From positions 1 through 64,000 of IMG/VR virus record IMGVR_UViG_3300042868_013845: DNA of 64,000 nucleotides; one strand, written 5' to 3'. The notes under the pieces are model-generated. The model worked only from the letters and a program-made list of their open reading frames with translations, had not been told where the DNA came from and searched no databases. This DNA is from a virus. Shown here in pieces: positions 52,967 to 60,871 of this stretch. The first letter of the stretch is position 1, and each line of letters starts with the position of its first letter. The position numbers and the translations under genes were made by a program.

Positions 52967-53755
52967 ATGTCTATGCTCAATGATTTAAAGGCTGCAATTA
53001 AAAAACACGGCAGCCTCGCACGCACCAATCGTTTTAAAGTTGATTTTAGTGTCATGAGCGCTTATTCTTCCAACTGGCGTGATCTTGAATATTTTTTAGA
53101 AGATGTTAATATACCAAGTAAAGATATAGAAACGGTTGATTATAGTCCATATCGTAATCCTATAGCATATGCAACAGGTTATAAACACGGAGATTTTAAT
53201 ATGAAATTTAGGGCTCCAACAAATATGTTTGTTAAACGCATATTTGATCGTTGGATAGAAAAAATCATGCCGCGCGAAGATTATAAATTAAGCTATCGCA
53301 AAGAAAACGTTGTTAATTTTAGGATTACTCAAGAATCAGAACGAACACCGGGGCATGACAAATATCTTGGCATTAATTATTATAATGTTTTGATACTAGA
53401 TGCCTATCCAATAAGTATCAGTTCTATTGAATATAGCAACACACAAGAGGGTGAATATGTAACATTTGATGTAGGTTTTGCATTTAGCGATGTTCAATAT
53501 TTTAAACCAAAAAGAAATACTGATATTCGTCAACTTGAAGAACCTCTTGATTTAGGTGATGGTACAGTTCCAACGGCATCAATACCATATGGATTCGTTC
53601 CAGCTCAATCTCCAATTGAGAATGCAACTTCTATTAGTGATTTTATAAGAAACCAATCAACTGTTCCAGTACAAGAACCAACACCTTTAGCGCGACCTAT
53701 AAATGTAAATTCATTATTAACTCCTATACGAGATAATACATCAATTGGACAATAA
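52967..53755 (+). CDS. gp54: gp54-like baseplate tail-tube initiator
   Basis: A 262-residue tube-fold protein: LARTNRFKVDFSVMSAYS, EYFLEDVNIPSKDIETVDYSPYRNPIAYATGYKHGDFNMKFRAPTNMFVKRIFDRWIEKIM, and LILDAYPISISSIEYSNTQEGEYVTFDVGFAFSDVQYF. The tube-like domain ends near residue 185; the remaining 75 residues are Pro/Ser/Thr-rich and probably flexible. T4 gp54 (320) caps the baseplate and starts the tube. The gp54 name is by fold and position, so another tube-related role is possible. Confidence 0.7.
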   Translation: MSMLNDLKAAIKKHGSLARTNRFKVDFSVMSAYSSNWRDLEYFLEDVNIPSKDIETVDYSPYRNPIAYATGYKHGDFNMKFRAPTNMFVKRIFDRWIEKIMPREDYKLSYRKENVVNFRITQESERTPGHDKYLGINYYNVLILDAYPISISSIEYSNTQEGEYVTFDVGFAFSDVQYFKPKRNTDIRQLEEPLDLGDGTVPTASIPYGFVPAQSPIENATSISDFIRNQSTVPVQEPTPLARPINVNSLLTPIRDNTSIGQ

Positions 53756-53796
53756 TTTTAAACTAGTTAGTAAAATTTACATATAGATAACTTATT

Positions 53797-54504
53797 ATGA
53801 AATTACCTACATTAAACACTCCGAAATATACTCTTAAAGTACCAAGCACAGGTCAGACTATTGAATATCGTCCATTTCTTGTTAAAGAAGAAAAAGTTCT
53901 TATGCTTGCCCAAGAAAGTGGTAAGCCTGAAGATATGACTCGAGCAATGCTTGATATTATTCATGCATGTACCTTTGGTGCCGTTGATCCACAAAAACTT
54001 GCAAGTTTTGATCTTGAATATATCTTTGTTAAACTTCGTACAAAAAGTGTCGGTGAAGATGTTGAAGTTGGATTAAAGTGTGATAGCTGTGGTGCATTAA
54101 ATCATGTCAGTATTAATCTTGAACAGATTGATATGATTGGTGAAACAAAGCTGCCAAAGAAAATCATGCTTACTGATACAATTGGCATTGTGCCAAAATA
54201 TATTTCAATTAAAGATGTTGAAGTTATTAGTGCACACTCTGATGATAAAGCAAAAAGTCTAGTGTTGACAATTGCAGCAAGCATCGCTAGTATTTTTGAT
54301 GAAAATAACGTTTATGATATGTCAGAAGCTGGTTATGAAGAAGTTGATAACTTTATTAGTAGTCTTAATCGTCAACAGCTGAGCAAGATTGAAGAGCTTA
54401 TTCAAAACTCTCCTAAGTTTGAAAAAGATGTGACATTTGAATGTATTAGTTGTAATCATGAAAATAGTCACAAACTTAGTGGCATACAGAGTTTTTTCGA
54501 ATAG
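53797..54504 (+). CDS. gp26: gp26-like protein, probable tail assembly chaperone
   Basis: A 235-residue protein of the T4 gp26 baseplate-hub family: TLKVPSTGQTIEYRPFLVKEEKVLMLAQESGKPEDMTRAMLDIIHACTFG, DLEYIFVKLRTKSVGE. It has two CxxC pairs, C95/C98 and C216/C219, which could form a zinc ribbon. It ends QSFFE with TAG at 54502-54504, right after a slippery heptamer; a -1 shift would replace the last residue (E235) with 63 residues of gp51. Position just before gp51 and the tape measure parallels lambda G/GT. No late box is visible in the 41-bp gap upstream. Confidence 0.85.
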   Translation: MKLPTLNTPKYTLKVPSTGQTIEYRPFLVKEEKVLMLAQESGKPEDMTRAMLDIIHACTFGAVDPQKLASFDLEYIFVKLRTKSVGEDVEVGLKCDSCGALNHVSINLEQIDMIGETKLPKKIMLTDTIGIVPKYISIKDVEVISAHSDDKAKSLVLTIAASIASIFDENNVYDMSEAGYEEVDNFISSLNRQQLSKIEELIQNSPKFEKDVTFECISCNHENSHKLSGIQSFFE

Positions 54505-54612
54505 CTCTCTCCCATGATAGTCTTTTAAATCATTATAAGACTAATTTTTCAATGATGCAGCATCATAAATACAGTTTGACGGAACTTGATAATATGATGC
54601 CTTGGGAGAGAG
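54492..54612 (+). promoter_or_regulatory. Predicted programmed -1 ribosomal frameshift element (gp26 to gp51)
   Basis: Slippery heptamer T TTT TTC at 54492-54498, in the gp26 frame. After 6 nt (54499-54504, containing the gp26 stop) a 10-bp stem begins: CTCTCTCCCA (54505-54514) pairs perfectly with TGGGAGAGAG (54603-54612). A second stem AGTCTT (54519-54524)/AAGACT (54537-54542) lies in the loop. Spacing and geometry match known -1 frameshift stimulators. The -1 frame is open through gp51 to TAA 54687-54689. Confidence 0.7.
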
Positions 54613-54689
54613 AAATCTATGTTTCGTTGCTTGTTAAATGGATAAAGGAAGAAGAAGCAAGACAAAAATCTAAATCAAATGGACGATAA
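54498..54689 (+). CDS. gp51: gp51-like hub assembly protein, probably made as a gp26-gp51 frameshift product
   Basis: In the -1 frame relative to gp26 the sequence reads RIALSHDSLLNHYKTNFSM, then MQHHKYSLTELDNMMPWER and IYVSLLVKWIKEEEAR, which fits the conserved gp51 block HHKYSL...MPWEREIY. The first in-frame ATG is at 54552 (45 residues); no ATG, GTG or TTG occurs between the shift site and it, so the coding-like segment before the ATG can only be translated through frameshifting. The fusion would have 297 residues. T4 gp51 is a catalyst of hub assembly. The 3' end overlaps the tape measure start by 11 bp. Confidence 0.75.
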   Translation, partial: RIALSHDSLLNHYKTNFSMMQHHKYSLTELDNMMPWEREIYVSLLVKWIKEEEARQKSKSNGR

Positions 54690-56991
54690 AACCCTATTGC
54701 AAAGTCTAATCAACGAAATAAAAAATCTTAACGCACGAGGTGTAACAGATTCAAAAGTCTTGCGGGATAGTCTCTCGCAAGACTCTCTTATTTCTCAGGG
54801 CATAACTGATTTAAATAAGAAATTTGAAAAATCATCAAAAGATAACAAACAAATTCTTGATGATTCAAAATCAGTGCTCGAAGAAATACGTGATGAAATT
54901 AAGAATAATTCAGGTGGCAATCAGGGCGGTGGTATAGTTCAAGCGGCTAATCTTCAAAATCTATCAACATTGTTTTTTAAAATGGTTGATAGCACAAAGG
55001 ATTTAATTGCTATTAATACAAAGCTTAATAAAAATATTGAAGATCTTATAAAATCAAATAATGGTTTACGTAGTTTTAGAATAAATAGAAGACAAAGCCC
55101 AACCGACTCCACAACAGTAAATACAACACAAGAATCTGAGACGACTACTACTAGTACTAGTACTAATGAAAGTTCACAACCTTTACTTAAAAGATATAAT
55201 GATGTGGCAAAAGCTCTTGGATCGTTTATTGGTGCTATTAATGGCATTAAAATTATACCTGCATTAAAAGCAAGTTTTTTCTTGCCAATGATTGTTAGCA
55301 ATATGGCCAATGCCATGAAGAAATTTGATGAAGCAAATTTCTTCGGTAAATTGAGACGAAATAGTCAAACTATTACAACTGACAAACAAGAGGTTGAAAA
55401 TGTTTTTGACTATAGTTCAGATATATTTACTGCGATGAAATCACTTGCTGAAAGTTTGAAAACGATTCAAGACTTAAAATTAGTAAAAACGTGGGCCCAA
55501 ATAAAACTTTTATCAATTTTTATCATACCAAGTATGATAAAAGCTATTAGTAAATTTGAGAGAGTTAATGAAAAAACAGCAACAAAATTTGAAAAAATTG
55601 GCGAAAGTATTGGTAAGTTTTTAGAACCAATTAGTAATTTTATGGGTTCATTTGTAAAAATGGGATTAGGTTTAATTGCAATCGCTGCAGGAGTTTTAGC
55701 AATCGCCGGAGCAGCAATTATTGTATCTAAAATTGATACAGCAGCTTTACTTAAAGGTGGAATTGCTATTGGTGTATTTCTTACGACTGCTATATTAACA
55801 AGTTCAATTGCTGGAAAGGCAAATAAAACAAGTATTGCTCTTATTGTTTTAGGTGCAGCTATGATACCATTCGCGTATGGTATATCATTATTAAAAGACA
55901 TTGGTTGGGAACAAATCGCAGCAGCAGGAGCATCATTAGTATCATTAATAGGAACTTTGACTATAGCATCAAAATTTTCAACTAAAAGCAGTATAGCATT
56001 AATTGCATTCGGTGCAGCTATGATACCATTCGCTTATGGTTTATCACTACTTGGTGCAGTTAGTTGGCAACAAATTGCTGCAGTAGGAACATCATTAGTA
56101 GCTTTAATTGCATCGTTAACTGTAGCAGGAACTTTCTTAGCTAATCCAAAGGCTATGTTAGCTCTCGGATTAATAACAGCAGCAATTGCTGCTATAAGTT
56201 GGTCAATGAAAATGTTAGGTGAAGCTGCAAATATTTTTAATGCAGTTGATCCAGCAAAATTAGGTCTAGTGGCTCTATCGATGCTCGGTTTGAGTCTAAG
56301 TATATTACCACTTGTGCCATTTGCACCATTCGTTGGTATATTATCAATATCAATGGCAGTACTCGCCGCAACTTTAATGGCGCTATCTAAAGTTGGATTA
56401 CAGCTTGAACCTGTTACTAACTTTTTCAATGATTTTAAATCATTTATAAAAGAAATTGAAATAAGTAAAATTCTTGGTTTAAGTGCAGCGATTGGCACAT
56501 TAGGTCTCGCTATAAGTGCATTTGCTGCATCTAATTTTAGTGTAGGCATTTCTGATGCATTTAGCGGTATAATCGGATTTTTCACAGGAGAAAAAAGTAT
56601 AATTGAAAAACTTAAAGAATTGTCATCATTAACTGGTTTATCAGCAGTTGGAATGGGAGTAAAAGATCTTGCTGAAGGCATGAATATGCTAGCTCAAATA
56701 CAAAGCGGATCATTTGCTGGATTTAATGAATTTCCATGGGATAAAGTAAAGGAAATTTCAAAAGAATTACAAGATGGTGCTACACTGCAAATCATACCTG
56801 TTCTTAATGCTAATAGTCTTAATGGTCAAAAATTAGAAACAACAGGTGCAACAATGACAGGTGGCAACCAAGTTATTATAACAAATGTTACAAATACTGG
56901 TGGAAATGTAAGCACAACGAATGTATCGAACAACAATCGAAATGTTCGTGTTGCTCCAAGTATTGAAACTGGCAGTGCTAAAGGTTATTAA
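54679..56991 (+). CDS. gp29: gp29 tape measure protein
   Basis: A 770-residue protein (T4 gp29: 590). The N-terminal third is charged and helical (residues 1-140), then a Ser/Thr/Gln-rich stretch (about 141-172), then a long series of hydrophobic helices (about 180-630), typical of tape measures that lie in the tube and insert into the host membrane. An internal 53-residue tandem repeat occupies residues 383-488. The Asn/Thr-rich C terminus is probably flexible. Position after gp26/gp51 supports the assignment. The larger size predicts a longer tail than T4. Confidence 0.85.
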   Translation: MDDKTLLQSLINEIKNLNARGVTDSKVLRDSLSQDSLISQGITDLNKKFEKSSKDNKQILDDSKSVLEEIRDEIKNNSGGNQGGGIVQAANLQNLSTLFFKMVDSTKDLIAINTKLNKNIEDLIKSNNGLRSFRINRRQSPTDSTTVNTTQESETTTTSTSTNESSQPLLKRYNDVAKALGSFIGAINGIKIIPALKASFFLPMIVSNMANAMKKFDEANFFGKLRRNSQTITTDKQEVENVFDYSSDIFTAMKSLAESLKTIQDLKLVKTWAQIKLLSIFIIPSMIKAISKFERVNEKTATKFEKIGESIGKFLEPISNFMGSFVKMGLGLIAIAAGVLAIAGAAIIVSKIDTAALLKGGIAIGVFLTTAILTSSIAGKANKTSIALIVLGAAMIPFAYGISLLKDIGWEQIAAAGASLVSLIGTLTIASKFSTKSSIALIAFGAAMIPFAYGLSLLGAVSWQQIAAVGTSLVALIASLTVAGTFLANPKAMLALGLITAAIAAISWSMKMLGEAANIFNAVDPAKLGLVALSMLGLSLSILPLVPFAPFVGILSISMAVLAATLMALSKVGLQLEPVTNFFNDFKSFIKEIEISKILGLSAAIGTLGLAISAFAASNFSVGISDAFSGIIGFFTGEKSIIEKLKELSSLTGLSAVGMGVKDLAEGMNMLAQIQSGSFAGFNEFPWDKVKEISKELQDGATLQIIPVLNANSLNGQKLETTGATMTGGNQVIITNVTNTGGNVSTTNVSNNNRNVRVAPSIETGSAKGY
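55825..56142 (+). repeat. 53-codon tandem repeat in the tape measure gene
   Basis: Two 159-bp units (55825-55983 and 55984-56142). Both encode K-[TS]-SIALI-x-x-GAAMIPFAYG, then WxQIAAxGxSLVxLI. A 22-bp stretch (GGTGCAGCTATGATACCATTCG...) is identical in both. A degenerate third unit may follow. A duplication or deletion here would change predicted tail length in one step. Confidence 0.8.
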
Positions 56992-56997
56992 AATAAA

Positions 56998-57025
56998 AAA
57001 GGTCAGAGGTTGCCCTCTGACCTTT
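56998..57025. terminator. Bidirectional terminator between gp29 and gp32
   Basis: AAAGGTCAGAGG (56998-57009) pairs with CCTCTGACCTTT (57014-57025), loop TTGC. On the minus strand it is followed by TTTATTTTAA after an A/T stem base, a good U-tract for ending gp32. On the plus strand the tail is weaker. It separates the convergent tail and replication transcripts. Confidence 0.85.
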
Positions 57026-57046
57026 GAGATAATCTTTATATGACGA

Positions 57047-57967
57047 TTAGCCTTGTGCGGCCAATTTCTTGAAATATTCAAGAGGATCATCGCCGTCTTC
57101 ATCATCTTCATCAAACTTACTTGATGCTACAGCTGGAGCAGGAGCTTCTGCAGTGCGCGACAATCCAGCATGCGCTGGCTCGTTAATCATCTCAACTTGA
57201 GAGATGCTTCGTGCACCATTAACTTCTTCTTCGCCGAGAACTTCAATAAGCTTGCGCTTAAGTTCTTCATAGCTCTTATAATTCTTAGGATCAACAAAGT
57301 CAGAAAGACTATGCAGACTATCATATGCTTCTTTAAGCATATCTTCGTCACCAGTGAAAAGTTGGCTTGAACTATCAAACTCACTCTTATCATAGTTGCG
57401 ATAGCCTTCAACCTTACGAATCTTAAGTTTGAAGTTTGCACCCTCCCAGAAGTCAAATGGATTTACTGGAGTTTCATCTTGAAACTGAGGTTGCATGATA
57501 TCCATGATCTTATCAAAGATCTTTTTACCATATTTGAAGAGCATGACTTTGCCTTCATTTGCTGGATTACCAGGATCTGCAACGACAAGAATGTTGCTGA
57601 CATAATGCAAACGACGTTTGCGATCACGTACAATTTCTTTATCGCTTTCGATTCCGCTATTCCACAAGCGAGCATTAATCTCTGCACATGGATCTTCTTT
57701 ACCGATACTAGTCAAGCTGTTTTCAATATACCAACGGCCAGTTGGTCCTTTAAAACCATGATCCCAGTAACGAACCCATGGAAGATCTTCTCCATCCTTT
57801 TGTGGCAAGAAGCGAATGACTGCATAGCCATTGCCGCTCTTATCAACTGTTGGACTCCAGAAGCGATCATCACCATATGATTTAGTTGCTCCACCTACTT
57901 TTTCAGCAGCTTTGACGAGTTTATCAATAGCGCTTTGACGATTTGCTTTTAGTTTATCGAAACTCAT
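57047..57967 (-). CDS. gp32: gp32 single-stranded DNA-binding protein
   Basis: A 306-residue gp32 homologue (T4: 301). The basic N terminus carries KLKANRQSAIDKL (cooperativity LAST-like region), then AVIRFLPQKDGEDLPWVRYWDHGFKGPTGRWYIENS in the OB core, and the acidic C-terminal tail FDEDDEDGDDPLEYFKKLAA that recruits partners. The T4 zinc module (His plus three Cys) is mostly lost: only the Cys in EDPCAEI remains. It has its own promoter and a CAA-rich leader, fitting gp32 autoregulation by mRNA binding. Confidence 0.96.
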   Translation of the reverse strand: MSFDKLKANRQSAIDKLVKAAEKVGGATKSYGDDRFWSPTVDKSGNGYAVIRFLPQKDGEDLPWVRYWDHGFKGPTGRWYIENSLTSIGKEDPCAEINARLWNSGIESDKEIVRDRKRRLHYVSNILVVADPGNPANEGKVMLFKYGKKIFDKIMDIMQPQFQDETPVNPFDFWEGANFKLKIRKVEGYRNYDKSEFDSSSQLFTGDEDMLKEAYDSLHSLSDFVDPKNYKSYEELKRKLIEVLGEEEVNGARSISQVEMINEPAHAGLSRTAEAPAPAVASSKFDEDDEDGDDPLEYFKKLAAQG

Positions 57968-58001
57968 ATTTTTATGTTGTTGTATTGTTGTTTTTGTTTG
58001 T
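57968..58001 (-). other. Unstructured CAA-rich leader of gp32 mRNA
   Basis: The predicted gp32 leader consists almost entirely of A and C (CAACAAA, AACAACAATACAACAAC), with no Shine-Dalgarno and no possible stable hairpin. T4 gp32 represses its own translation by cooperative binding to an unstructured leader; this one could serve the same purpose, or act as a translational enhancer. Confidence 0.5.
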
Positions 58002-58007
58002 TGTGTT

Positions 58008-58036
58008 ATTGTATACTAGTTTTGTTGTTTTGTAAA
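58008..58036 (-). promoter_or_regulatory. Early-type promoter of gp32
   Basis: Minus strand: TTTACA (58031-58036), 17-bp spacer, TACAAT (58008-58013); TATACA at 58010-58015 is an alternative with 15-bp spacing. It overlaps the gp59 stop, so gp32 can be expressed without the upstream genes. Confidence 0.55.
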
Positions 58037-58648
58037 TAACGAAACGATAATTTCTCTATATTTTTTCTTATTGAATCGAGAACTCAAAAAGGGACTATAG
58101 GCTCTTATCAGGTGTGATAGGTTTCTTGATATCTCAAGAGGATCACTCAATTTTTTATCTAGATCACGAGAAAAACCAAGTAGCGATTCTAAACAAGCTA
58201 GAGTCTCTAGAGATATTTCACCCGATCTATATAATCTATATATGGTTGGAATTTGTGTAGTGTCCTGAGGACATATCGCGATATCGAAGTCTGACTCAAT
58301 ATCACGAACCTTAGACATATCCGACCTAAAGTTGTAATCAAGGTTTTGGAGTTTGCCAAGCCATATTTCATAGTCTTCAGAATTCATATCACCAATCCAG
58401 CTTTTGCCATTGATAATATTAGCAACAACATAATATATTGCGCTATCTCGATTATGAAATTGTTTAGCGAGTCTTTCATAATGGTGCCTTTGACCCATTT
58501 TCATAAAGGTCTCGCGTTTGCATCGAGGACCCTTAAAATTAAACTCAAAGGCATTGTAATTTTTGCCTGGTGTAAAATGTAATTTGCATGCAACAAATAT
58601 ACTCCAAGCATCAATTGGATTTAATTTTTCGCATGATGATAGTTGCAT
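58016..58648 (-). CDS. gp59: gp59 replicative helicase loader
   Basis: A 210-residue protein (T4: 217). Family blocks: LNPIDAWSIFVACKLHFTPGKNYNAFEFNFKGPRCKRETF, FHNRDSAIYYVVANIINGKSWIGDM, and the C-terminal CLESLLGFSRDLDKKLSDP...LSHLIRAYSPFLS. It loads the gp41 helicase on gp32-covered forks and D-loops. It overlaps gp33 by one base (TAATG), with gp32 just downstream, as in T4. Confidence 0.94.
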   Translation of the reverse strand: MQLSSCEKLNPIDAWSIFVACKLHFTPGKNYNAFEFNFKGPRCKRETFMKMGQRHHYERLAKQFHNRDSAIYYVVANIINGKSWIGDMNSEDYEIWLGKLQNLDYNFRSDMSKVRDIESDFDIAICPQDTTQIPTIYRLYRSGEISLETLACLESLLGFSRDLDKKLSDPLEISRNLSHLIRAYSPFLSSRFNKKKYREIIVSLFTKQQN

Positions 58649-58911
58649 TAGGCTGGTAATTCGACAGTGTTATTATTTCTCGGCAATAGATTTGATCGTT
58701 TTGCTTCTTGTTCTAATTTGCTGCGTAATGAACTATCAACTAATTGCCCAATATCCTCAGGATCAATCTTTAACTCTTCACAAATATGCAGCGCAGCTTC
58801 AATATATGTCATATCATCTCTAAAGACGTGTATGCCAACTCTCTTAGCAAATTCCTCTTTAGAAATAGCAAAACCCAATGCGTCAATAACTTCTTTTTCT
58901 ATTTTTTTCAT
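58648..58911 (-). CDS. gp33: gp33 late-transcription co-activator
   Basis: An 87-residue helical protein (T4: 112). AKRVGIHVFRDDMTYIEAALHICEELKIDPEDIGQLVDSSLRSKLEQEAKRSNLLP fits gp33, which binds the RNA polymerase beta flap and the gp45 clamp to activate gp55-dependent late promoters. Its presence here together with gp55 supports the reading of TATAAATA boxes as functional. It overlaps the preceding gene by 29 bp. The short C terminus (ELPA) lacks an obvious acidic clamp motif. Confidence 0.85.
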   Translation of the reverse strand: MKKIEKEVIDALGFAISKEEFAKRVGIHVFRDDMTYIEAALHICEELKIDPEDIGQLVDSSLRSKLEQEAKRSNLLPRNNNTVELPA

Positions 58912-59350
58912 CTATATTATTTTTTAAAATTTGTGAACCAGAAAGACTTCTCATTTGTTTAGCAAGTTCTTTGTCATCTATTGTATGGAGTTTTTTCATA
59001 TCGGCAACATTCCAACCAATCATAGGCACATTATATGATGTAGTATATTTTACATAATCTTTTCGATTTGTACATTCAAAAATGTTAATAGTATCATTAA
59101 TATCATATTCAACAAAGATTAATCGATCAACCTTCATGCACTTTTCAAAATTCGTTTGTTTGTCTGCACGAATCGTGAATAGATTTCGACTATGAAACCG
59201 ATATTGTGTTTTGATTTCAACAGTTTTGCCGTTAATATCAATGCCGTCTTTTTCACTATCAAAAACATCCTCTGACAATTCACAATATTCTAATCTTGCG
59301 AAAAGATCTTCTCCTAATTTACCTAACGTTCTGCGGTTGTCTTGATTCAT
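58883..59350 (-). CDS. PD-(D/E)XK-like nuclease-fold protein
   Basis: A 155-residue protein: LGKLGEDLFARLEYC, then DGIDINGKTVEIKTQYRF. An N-terminal helix with Glu, followed by D-x(n)-E-x-K (D in GIDI, then EIK), matches the PD-(D/E)XK nuclease core; the C terminus is basic (NRKRSY). Could be a small endonuclease or a structural relative. Lies immediately upstream of gp33 in the replication operon. Target unknown. Confidence 0.6.
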   Translation of the reverse strand: MNQDNRRTLGKLGEDLFARLEYCELSEDVFDSEKDGIDINGKTVEIKTQYRFHSRNLFTIRADKQTNFEKCMKVDRLIFVEYDINDTINIFECTNRKDYVKYTTSYNVPMIGWNVADMKKLHTIDDKELAKQMRSLSGSQILKNNIDEKNRKRSY

Positions 59351-60585
59351 CGAGTCTCTGAAGTTTTAATTATAATCATATTTGAATTGATTCGACCATT
59401 GACTGCTTTCTTTTTGGTAGTTAGAGCTTCAAGTGCCTTATCAAGTTTTTTATCAGTCATGCTAATCACATTTGCCAGCACATCCTGCGGCTTACGACAA
59501 CTAATCGCATAGCTTGATGATGGCTCATAGTTGAGTAGAGTGCTGCCTTTAACACTAAAGCCCGAAGCATTTTGTGCATAATAGACAAGCAGCTGTTTGT
59601 TTTTCGTATTAAACAAATAGAGTCTTTGAGCAAAAGGTATGCGCGTTGGATCAACGCTTGCAATATTATATTCTTTACTATCACGTGCATAGTTTAGTTT
59701 ATTAACTTGCGTAGCTGCTGCTTTTGGCTTTTTAACTCGAGGCTTGCGAGTGCCAGCTTTGATCTTGCCATATTGAACCAATGATTCGCTCATGCCTGAA
59801 AAGATTTCAATGATTTTTCTCAATTGAGCGCGTGATAGCCAACTATATGCCTGCACAAGTTGTGGACACTCTTTGTCATAGGCTTCTTGAAATTCTTGAG
59901 CGTGACGTGCTATCCAAGCTTTGATTGGAGATAGACCAGCTGCTGGCACATTATGAGCTCTACATACCGATGCGATGTCACAACCATTGATTTTTGATGG
60001 TGTGATATCGCTAGTGATATCGCAAAGACCATCAAGCCATGACTCAAGCTCGGGCAAGATATTGCCTTCAACAGCACGTATCATGCGTTCATGTGGATTG
60101 ACTGTTACTTTTTTTGGTTTTTCAACAGCAGATAGCATTGTTGCTAATTTTAGATCTGGCAACACGCGATCAATCTCTTCGCGTATAATGTTTGATGCTG
60201 ATCGAGGTTGTGGAGATTGTTCTTCTGTTTCAAACTTTTTCCAATGTGATGCTGCATCAGGATGAAGATCGGGCATGCCGCGTTGCAGCATACGACATAG
60301 CTTGCCAATAGTTGAAGTTAGCGTATAGTTTGGAGCACTAGAAATTGTTGTGACATCAGTTTTACTATAACCATTTTCGGCCATCCACTTTGTTACAAAT
60401 GGCAGCAAACTGCCGCTGTCACAATAATATGCATAAAAGCCAAGAGCTCGTGTGAGTCTTGCATAATAGACATCAACAGCAAGAGAGGAGGCATCAGACC
60501 ATGACGGCTCCTCTCCAGTATATTTTACATCAAAGGCAGCAACATTGCCGCGTTTATCAAGTATCTTATTTTTCATGATCTGCAC
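59347..60585 (-). CDS. Conserved protein of unknown function in the replication cluster
   Basis: A 412-residue protein. N-terminal two thirds are helical (SSLAVDVYYARLTRALGFYAYYCDSGSLLPFVTKWMAENGY, AWIARHAQEFQEAYDKECPQLVQAYSWLSRAQLRKIIEIFSGM), a basic linker (AGTRKPRVKKPKAAA) follows, and the last 130 residues are beta-rich (EYNIASVDPTRIPFAQRLYLFNTKNKQLLVYYAQ, FSVKGSTLLNYE). No catalytic motif recognised. The basic linker suggests nucleic-acid binding. It overlaps the next gene by 4 bp and the previous one by 20 bp. Confidence 0.6.
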   Translation of the reverse strand: MQIMKNKILDKRGNVAAFDVKYTGEEPSWSDASSLAVDVYYARLTRALGFYAYYCDSGSLLPFVTKWMAENGYSKTDVTTISSAPNYTLTSTIGKLCRMLQRGMPDLHPDAASHWKKFETEEQSPQPRSASNIIREEIDRVLPDLKLATMLSAVEKPKKVTVNPHERMIRAVEGNILPELESWLDGLCDITSDITPSKINGCDIASVCRAHNVPAAGLSPIKAWIARHAQEFQEAYDKECPQLVQAYSWLSRAQLRKIIEIFSGMSESLVQYGKIKAGTRKPRVKKPKAAATQVNKLNYARDSKEYNIASVDPTRIPFAQRLYLFNTKNKQLLVYYAQNASGFSVKGSTLLNYEPSSSYAISCRKPQDVLANVISMTDKKLDKALEALTTKKKAVNGRINSNMIIIKTSETR

Positions 60586-60865
60586 TAATTAGACTATCAA
60601 ATTTAAAACTCCGCCAGCCGTTTTTCTCGAGATCGTAAACTCGAATAGGAGAATCATCGTTCTCAGTAATTGTGTTTTTTGGAATTGCATCTTCGGGCAA
60701 GAGTGAGAGGTTTTTAGTAGCTCTCATAGCTCGATGCTCGCCATCCTTTTTAAGGAATGTGATATTGCACACACCGTTTCTTAAACTCTCTAAGAGTTGT
60801 TGTTTGTCCATCATAATAGTTTTTGCTCTTTCAGTTAAGTAGTGTAGATGTTCAACATTTAACAT
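60566..60865 (-). CDS. DUF2693/SH3-barrel-like small protein
   Basis: A 99-residue protein. MDKQQLLESLRNGVCNITFLKKDGEHRAMRATKNL and IRVYDLEKNGWRSFKFDSL match a widespread phage family with an SH3-like barrel (DUF2693 pattern), possibly nucleic-acid binding. ATG 60865 is 6 bp from the -10 box; the family core begins near MM at residues 18-19 (60814), which has GAAAGAG upstream, so the true start may be 60814 with a 50-nt leader. Confidence 0.65.
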   Translation of the reverse strand: MLNVEHLHYLTERAKTIMMDKQQLLESLRNGVCNITFLKKDGEHRAMRATKNLSLLPEDAIPKNTITENDDSPIRVYDLEKNGWRSFKFDSLISADHEK

Positions 60866-60871
60866 GCAGAC

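Noticed and set aside
54564-54571. CATAAATA as a late promoter for the tape measure
   Set aside because: It lies inside the conserved HHKYS codons of gp51, 107 bp from the tape measure ATG; probably a coding coincidence.
56034-56681. 215-residue minus-strand ORF opposite the tape measure
   Set aside because: Antisense of the hydrophobic tape measure repeats; no promoter or family resemblance.
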